DNA from: Pseudodesulfovibrio sp. | Lineage (GTDB): Bacteria; Desulfobacterota; Desulfovibrionia; Desulfovibrionales; Desulfovibrionaceae | Length of the DNA: 9,313 nucleotides | Direction of reading: 5' to 3' | NCBI GenBank assembly: GCA_022712815.1 | Contig: JAFLJW010000438.1 | Location: 1 to 9,313, forward strand | Shown: piece after piece, positions 5,362 through 9,313 of the stretch | How positions within the stretch are numbered: the stretch's first letter is position 1 | Layout: each line of letters starts with the position of its first letter | The notes under the pieces: model-generated | The model's input: only the letters and a program-made list of their open reading frames with translations | Told to the model about the DNA's origin: nothing | The model's database searches: none | Translations under genes and position numbers: made by a program

Positions 5362-7758
5362 ATGGATAATAGCCCACTTATAATGGCCAAAGCACTAATC
5401 GACGAAGCCTTTCAGAAAATAGAAGGCCATAAAGAAATTAGTGAACTGCACCTGCAAGAATATGATGATACTTATCGAATAAATTATGCCATTCGACAAA
5501 GATATGACGACAAAAATTATCAAACGTTTTTTGAGGAACATAAAGATGTAAATGCTTTTCCAAACATTTCAAAAATGAACCAAGATCTAGCGTTAGTCTG
5601 TAAATATCTTTCATACATAAAGATGTCTCCGGCAATGAGTGATACGCAGAAGGCTATTTATGAAATAGATCATGGTGAGTCGTCTGAATCAGACATAGAC
5701 AATATAATTGCTGCGAAGAGAATCCTTTCGGCAAATAAAAATGATGTTCGACTCAAAGCAGTTTTTAATTTTTGGAAAAAAAAAGCAAAATTACTAAAAG
5801 ATTATTACAAACAGACACAGATAGTAAGAAGAGGGATGGTGTTTCATTCAACTCACATTTTGACGGGCAAACCCGGTGTAGGCAAAACAGCTTTATTGAA
5901 TTATGTTTTTAGTGTTTACGCTAAGGAGCTACTAGAAGAAAGAGTTATGTGGATAAGAGTTGATTTGAACGATGCTCTTGAAGGGAAAAAACGTTTGTCG
6001 CATAGGTTCTCAAGAAAGTTTATTCAAATATTTTGTAGATATTATTATAACGTAGAAGGTAAGAAATGTTCTTGGCAACTATCACCTGAAGATATTCGTC
6101 TCTACAAAATATTTTTTGCGGAAGTGAATGATGCGCGGAAAATTTTGAATAAGAAAGAATTGGAAATTTTATCTGTTGATAACTTCATAGATAAAATTGA
6201 TGAATATATGGTCAACAGTAAAACTATAAATATAAGTGTATTTGACTACTTCGATAGATATGAACAGAAGTATGTACCAACTTATGCAAATATCCTACTA
6301 GAATTTTTGCAAAAAAACTATGACTACAGCTATATATTTATATTTGACGGGCTTGATAGTGTCACCTTGGACAAGGTTCAATATAAAGAATATGAAAATT
6401 GGCTGACTCAAATCATAAGACTTGCAGATAACCGTACGAGGACTCAACGTTTCAAAGGTCTATACTTGATTTCAATGAGAGATGTATCCCTGATTAATTA
6501 CAAAAAAAATGTGATGGATAGGGCTGACTCTGATCAAGAGATTCACTCCATACTCAGGGTTGAGTCAAAATCCTTATACAGAATCCTTAACAGACGGTTT
6601 AGGTACATTGAGAGTGAGCTTAAAAAACAAGCAGTAACAACTTCAATGCCTCAGCTTTGGAATGTTAAGAATAACTTACTTGATATCATAAATGTCTGCC
6701 TGTACGATGTTTCTATAGAGGGTTTTTGCGAAAAATATGTAAAAGCAACAATTACTCGAGAAGATTATAATCTACTAAATTATGTTTCGAACAATAATAC
6801 GCGTGCCCTCATGCGTTTTTTTACACATGTTATACAAATTTTACAATCAACTTGGCATGAAAACTCTTTTTTTTACTTATCTTCGTCTCCTGGATATGAC
6901 TCCTGCTTAAAGTATCTTGAGGGGAAGGAATGGACCATCCACCGAATTTTATTGTTTGGTGACTGCTGTTCGGGTACATACTGTAATAGGTATGAATATG
7001 ATAGTATGGGAGAAATGACTGTTAAATCGCACTACATGTCATTAGTGCCAAATATTTTTAATTATAGAGATGCAGGTTTGGGAGATCGTCCTACATCCGT
7101 TCCTCGCTTGTTGTTAAAATATAGAGTAATACAATTGGTGGGTGCGCAGATGGACAAGAGGATTAATTTGTCCCTGCTTCTGAATATGCTTTCAAAGGTT
7201 TATGGGTGTAGCGTTGATATTCTTAGAGATGACATACGGGAAATGATTTATACTGGCCTGTTGCAGCCTAAAATTGATCAAAGGACCTTTTTAGAAGCGG
7301 ACATAAATGAGGGCAACTATGAAGTAGAACTTACTAAATTGTCAGAGAAGGCAATACCTAAAATAGTAAAGCAGGCTATCTATTATGAGGTTATTGTAGA
7401 CAATACTCCAATCCACCGCTCTATTGCTGGCTACATAAGGCCCGCTCATCGACAGGATAAAACGATATTCCTTAATGAATATTTGATGATAAAAAGTAAA
7501 TCTATAGCAGCATTTGTTTTTTATCTTAGATATATTGAACGTGTTGATATCGACAGATGGCATTCAATGTACCCCTGTTGCAATGAGTCCGGTATAATAG
7601 CAATATTCACAAAAAATGTTATTAAAGCAATTAAAGCCTCTATGCGGTACTCTCTATATGGACACCTTTTGGAAATTAAAAAAAATGAGCATACAACAAT
7701 TGAACGATATAGTTATGACTGGTATAATTATTTCAGAACAATAGAGAGAGAACTGTGA
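5362..7758 (+). CDS. P-loop ATPase of unknown family, cargo of the element
   Basis: I do not recognise a named family. The 798-residue protein has a helical, charged N-terminal region (1-160) and then a clear P-loop, GKPGVGKT at 169-176. A Walker B strand follows at 324-332 (YIFIFDGLD; acidic residues D329 and D332), then a sensor-like strand LYLISMRD at 367-374. NNNTRALMRF (477-486) resembles the sensor-2 region of AAA+ or STAND ATPases. Residues about 600-635 (NLSLLLNMLSKVYG, then DIREMIYTGLL) have the look of a winged-helix unit, as in Orc/Cdc6-like proteins; that is inference. The last 150 residues are aromatic- and basic-rich with no known motif. There is no signal peptide or membrane segment. 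Codon use is AT-rich, unlike the host genes. The next gene overlaps by one base (TGATG), so the two proteins probably work together. The plausible role is sensing or conflict (phage defence), unproven. Confidence 0.85.
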   Translation: MDNSPLIMAKALIDEAFQKIEGHKEISELHLQEYDDTYRINYAIRQRYDDKNYQTFFEEHKDVNAFPNISKMNQDLALVCKYLSYIKMSPAMSDTQKAIYEIDHGESSESDIDNIIAAKRILSANKNDVRLKAVFNFWKKKAKLLKDYYKQTQIVRRGMVFHSTHILTGKPGVGKTALLNYVFSVYAKELLEERVMWIRVDLNDALEGKKRLSHRFSRKFIQIFCRYYYNVEGKKCSWQLSPEDIRLYKIFFAEVNDARKILNKKELEILSVDNFIDKIDEYMVNSKTINISVFDYFDRYEQKYVPTYANILLEFLQKNYDYSYIFIFDGLDSVTLDKVQYKEYENWLTQIIRLADNRTRTQRFKGLYLISMRDVSLINYKKNVMDRADSDQEIHSILRVESKSLYRILNRRFRYIESELKKQAVTTSMPQLWNVKNNLLDIINVCLYDVSIEGFCEKYVKATITREDYNLLNYVSNNNTRALMRFFTHVIQILQSTWHENSFFYLSSSPGYDSCLKYLEGKEWTIHRILLFGDCCSGTYCNRYEYDSMGEMTVKSHYMSLVPNIFNYRDAGLGDRPTSVPRLLLKYRVIQLVGAQMDKRINLSLLLNMLSKVYGCSVDILRDDIREMIYTGLLQPKIDQRTFLEADINEGNYEVELTKLSEKAIPKIVKQAIYYEVIVDNTPIHRSIAGYIRPAHRQDKTIFLNEYLMIKSKSIAAFVFYLRYIERVDIDRWHSMYPCCNESGIIAIFTKNVIKAIKASMRYSLYGHLLEIKKNEHTTIERYSYDWYNYFRTIEREL

Positions 7759-8192
7759 TGAACTATCTCATTAGATTAATATTGGTTTGTAAAAAAATTT
7801 CTGCTGATATTTATATAGATCGTTCGTTTCGGGTTCACTTTGTAAAAAATATCAATCATGTTGAGATAAAAATTAAGCCTAGCGGTACGCAGTCCTTTAA
7901 ACTGATTCTATTGATAGACCCGCTGACCATGAAAACACATAAATCTATTCTAGAGCCAATTTCTGACCCTCAATATACTTATAAAACACATTTTTCTTCC
8001 GGCACCCAAGCCTTTCAGCTTCTTGAGAGCGATACGTGCTCATACCTATTGGTTCTAGCTACTGACAACACCCCGTTACAGGATACATTTGTCATATTCC
8101 CAACAACTAGTTTTGGATTTATTAAAATGTACTGGACCGTATTGAAACTAATTTTGTTTAAAATTGATATAGCAGTTTCTTTTTACAAGTAA
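7758..8192 (+). CDS. Small protein of unknown function, partner of the P-loop ATPase
   Basis: I do not recognise this 144-residue protein. The ATG at 7758 overlaps the ATPase stop codon (TGATG). A GTG at 7755 is a possible alternative start that adds one residue. A GA-rich stretch (7744-7752) may serve as ribosome binding site, but coupling is more likely. The sequence alternates short hydrophobic and polar stretches, suggesting a beta-rich fold. The C-terminal 25 residues are hydrophobic and aromatic with interspersed lysines (MYWTVLKLILFKIDIAVSF) and could touch a membrane or form an interface. No catalytic motif, zinc site or signal peptide is seen. Base composition matches the ATPase. Its stop is 8 nt before the right direct repeat. 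An effector or regulator of the ATPase is the natural guess from context, with no direct evidence. Confidence 0.7.
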   Translation: MNYLIRLILVCKKISADIYIDRSFRVHFVKNINHVEIKIKPSGTQSFKLILLIDPLTMKTHKSILEPISDPQYTYKTHFSSGTQAFQLLESDTCSYLLVLATDNTPLQDTFVIFPTTSFGFIKMYWTVLKLILFKIDIAVSFYK

Positions 8193-8200
8193 TTTTAGTT

Positions 8201-8224
8201 GCAACGTAACGTCACCTCGCTAGG
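8201..8224 (+). repeat. Right copy of 24-bp direct repeat (possible attR core)
   Basis: It is identical to 5124-5147. It begins 8 nt after the cargo stop codon and precedes a terminator by 16-19 nt, the same arrangement as on the left. Perfect identity of the core beside diverged downstream sequence fits a recombination crossover within these 24 bases. Confidence 0.85.
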
Positions 8225-8240
8225 CCATACGGTTTATATG

Positions 8241-8275
8241 AAGGACCTCGCTCCATTTGGAGCGGGGTCTTTTTT
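8241..8275 (+). terminator. Intrinsic terminator after the right repeat
   Basis: GACCTCGCTCC-type left arm (8244-8254) pairs with GGAGCGGGGTC (8259-8269) around an ATTT loop, with one T-G wobble (8248 with 8265), followed by six T residues (8270-8275). It is related to the 5161-5196 terminator: both share GCTCC/GGAGCGGGG arms, a 4-nt loop and the same distance from the 24-bp repeat. It ends the cargo operon. By attL/attR logic it may be the original dsr operon terminator. Confidence 0.88.
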
Positions 8276-8363
8276 GCGAAAAATAAAGTCATTACACGGA
8301 TTTCGTCTCGCATTCCTGACAGCAACCATGCTATTGTTTGTCTTGGCAATTGCTCATGCATAA
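8274..8363 (+). pseudogene. Signal-peptide-like gene remnant
   Basis: A frame read from the TTG at 8274 gives 29 codons with a textbook export signal: a basic start (RKIKS), a hydrophobic core (LAFLTATMLLFVLAIA) and an AHA cleavage motif, followed at once by TAA. No mature protein follows. The frame is also open back to an ATG at 8238 inside the terminator, which would make 41 residues. It looks like the 5' end of a secreted-protein gene whose body was lost, perhaps during rearrangement at this site. A genuine tiny hydrophobic peptide is less likely because no ribosome binding site is visible. Confidence 0.3.
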
Positions 8364-8371
8364 ACCATAAC
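8343..8371 (+). promoter_or_regulatory. Candidate promoter of the VOC lipoprotein gene
   Basis: TTGGCA (8343-8348, five of six matches to the -35 consensus) is followed after 17 bp by CATAAC (8366-8371, four of six matches to the -10). Initiation near 8378 would leave a leader of about 12 nt. It overlaps the signal-peptide-like remnant. No other promoter is seen between the terminator and the gene. Confidence 0.35.
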
Positions 8372-8389
8372 TACACATGGAATTATTGA

Positions 8390-9280
8390 ATGAAAAAACA
8401 CATTGAAAAACATCTGCCGGGGGCCTGTATTTCCAGATACGCGGTTGTTCTGGCCATGTTCATCTTTTTCGGCTTGGCCGGATGCGCCTCGAACAAGATC
8501 ATCGTCCCGGCCATCTCGGACAATGCCGCCGGAATCCACCTGCCGGGCAAGTTTGTATGGTTTGACCTCTTCACCACCGACATGACCGCGGCCTCCAATT
8601 TTTACGACGCCCTTTTCGGCTGGGAGTTTAAGCGGACCAATGAGATCAATCCTGCCGTGAAGACCATTTACCAAAACGGCAAACCTATCGCCAACATGAT
8701 CGGGCGCAACGGTGAACCGGGTCAGTCCAAATGGCTTCCCTACATGTCCGTTGAGGATGTGGACGCCAGCGTTGTGGTCACCAAAAACAACGGTGGCTCC
8801 GAATACAAGCCGGCCAGGGAACTTCCTGATCGCGGCAGGATAGCCGTGATTCTGGACCCGCAGGGGGCCGCAGTCGCGCTTTTGACCTCCTCCTCAGGCG
8901 ATCCGCAGGGTAACGCCTTTGCCAGCAACCACTGGCTGGGTTGCGAGCTGTGGACCACGGATGTGGATGGAGCGGCAGCCTTCTATCAAAAGTTGGTCGG
9001 CTATGATGTGGACCTCATCAATGTGCACGAGAAAGTAGAGTACCGGATGTTGTCCAGAAACGGCAAACGCCGTGGCGGGATCGTCAGTATCCCCTGGAAA
9101 ACAGTCAAGCCGGAATGGATTCCGTACATCACCGTTGACAAGGTCCTTCAGACCGTCATCAAGGCTCAGGAGCTCGGCGGAAAAGTGCTTCTCACCCCTG
9201 ACATGAGCGTCAAGGAAGGCCGCGTGGCCATCATTGCCGATCCGACCGGTGCCGTCTTCGGCATCCAGCAACTGCGATAG
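8390..9280 (+). CDS. Lipoprotein with two VOC (glyoxalase-fold) domains
   Basis: The 296-residue protein begins with a basic, then hydrophobic segment ending in the lipobox LAGC (residues 29-32), so it should be lipidated at C32 and anchored facing the periplasm; alanine at +2 favours the outer membrane. Two tandem VOC domains follow. The first runs from about residue 54 (FVWFDLFTTDMTAASNFYDA) to 166 and the second from about 181 (HWLGCELWTTDVDGAAAFY) to 295. Each ends in the family's DPxGA strand (DPQGA at 156-160, DPTGA at 284-288). This resembles two-domain VOC proteins of the Cfp30B type, which often lack a full metal site; substrate and reaction cannot be told. The ribosome binding site is weak (GGA about 14 nt upstream). 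The following gene starts 11 nt after the stop, so they are probably co-transcribed. Composition is host-like. Confidence 0.88.
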   Translation: MKKHIEKHLPGACISRYAVVLAMFIFFGLAGCASNKIIVPAISDNAAGIHLPGKFVWFDLFTTDMTAASNFYDALFGWEFKRTNEINPAVKTIYQNGKPIANMIGRNGEPGQSKWLPYMSVEDVDASVVVTKNNGGSEYKPARELPDRGRIAVILDPQGAAVALLTSSSGDPQGNAFASNHWLGCELWTTDVDGAAAFYQKLVGYDVDLINVHEKVEYRMLSRNGKRRGGIVSIPWKTVKPEWIPYITVDKVLQTVIKAQELGGKVLLTPDMSVKEGRVAIIADPTGAVFGIQQLR

Positions 9281-9291
9281 GAGGCAGCACC

Positions 9292-9313
9292 ATGATACGT
9301 TACAAACTCCTCC
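9292..9313 (+). CDS. Start of a downstream gene (3' partial)
   Basis: An ATG at 9292 is preceded by AGGAGG (9279-9284), which overlaps the VOC stop codon, with 7 nt spacing. Seven codons (MIRYKLL) fit before the window ends. The basic-then-hydrophobic start could open a signal peptide, which would suit a second exported protein in the same operon, but too little is visible to say. Confidence 0.6.

Larger units (their letters stand above)
5124..8224. mobile_element. Putative small integrative element at the dsr terminator
   Basis: A perfect 24-bp direct repeat (5124-5147 and 8201-8224) brackets a block of about 3.08 kb. The block is visibly much richer in A and T than the dsr genes on one side and the VOC gene on the other, and uses many AGA, ATA, TTA and AAA codons. 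Inside are a promoter and two genes that overlap by one base, with no integrase, transposase or replication gene. The left repeat is 20 nt after dsrP; the right repeat is 8 nt after the last cargo stop, so the cargo fills the block almost completely. I infer site-specific insertion by a recombinase encoded elsewhere, with the repeats as attL and attR. A tandem duplication of the terminator region followed by gene gain is the alternative. The boundary is seen directly; the mechanism is inference. Confidence 0.6.

Noticed and set aside
5124..8224. CRISPR or transposon with inverted ends
   Set aside because: There are only two copies of the repeat, both in direct orientation and 3 kb apart, with no spacers, no terminal inverted repeats and no transposase.

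Overview
The window looks like a chromosome segment of a sulfate-reducing deltaproteobacterium of the Desulfovibrio / Pseudodesulfovibrio type. The basis is the gene content and order dsrM-dsrK-dsrJ-dsrO-dsrP, the moderately GC-rich coding style of those genes, and the triheme DsrJ and Tat-exported DsrO that belong to the full five-subunit complex. The genus is inferred from family knowledge and was not tested by any search.

Positions 2-5103 hold the dsrMKJOP operon, with dsrM cut off at its 5' end. It encodes the membrane complex that links the quinone pool and periplasmic redox chemistry to cytoplasmic DsrC trisulfide, the product of dissimilatory sulfite reductase. The genes are tightly packed: 46 nt between dsrM and dsrK, 0 between dsrK and dsrJ, a 1-nt overlap between dsrJ and dsrO, and 11 nt between dsrO and dsrP. 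The operon ends at a very strong intrinsic terminator (5161-5196).

Positions about 5124-8224 are the unusual part. A strongly AT-rich block with different codon use sits between two perfect 24-bp direct repeats (5124-5147 and 8201-8224). Each repeat is followed at the same distance by an intrinsic terminator with a related sequence. The block carries a two-gene unit: a 798-aa P-loop ATPase with Walker A and B motifs, which I cannot assign to a family, and a 144-aa protein of unknown function that overlaps it by one base. It has its own TATAAT-type promoter flanked by small dyads. There is no integrase or transposase inside. The arrangement reads as a compact, non-autonomous integrative element inserted at the dsr operon's terminator. 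One terminator copy closes the dsr operon and the other closes the cargo operon. An anti-phage or other conflict role for the cargo is a hypothesis only.

Positions 8225-9313 return to host-like composition. A 29-codon signal-peptide-like reading frame that stops right after its predicted cleavage site follows the second terminator and looks like a gene remnant. Next come a gene for a lipoprotein with two VOC (glyoxalase-fold) domains and the first seven codons of another gene, translationally close to it and cut by the window end.
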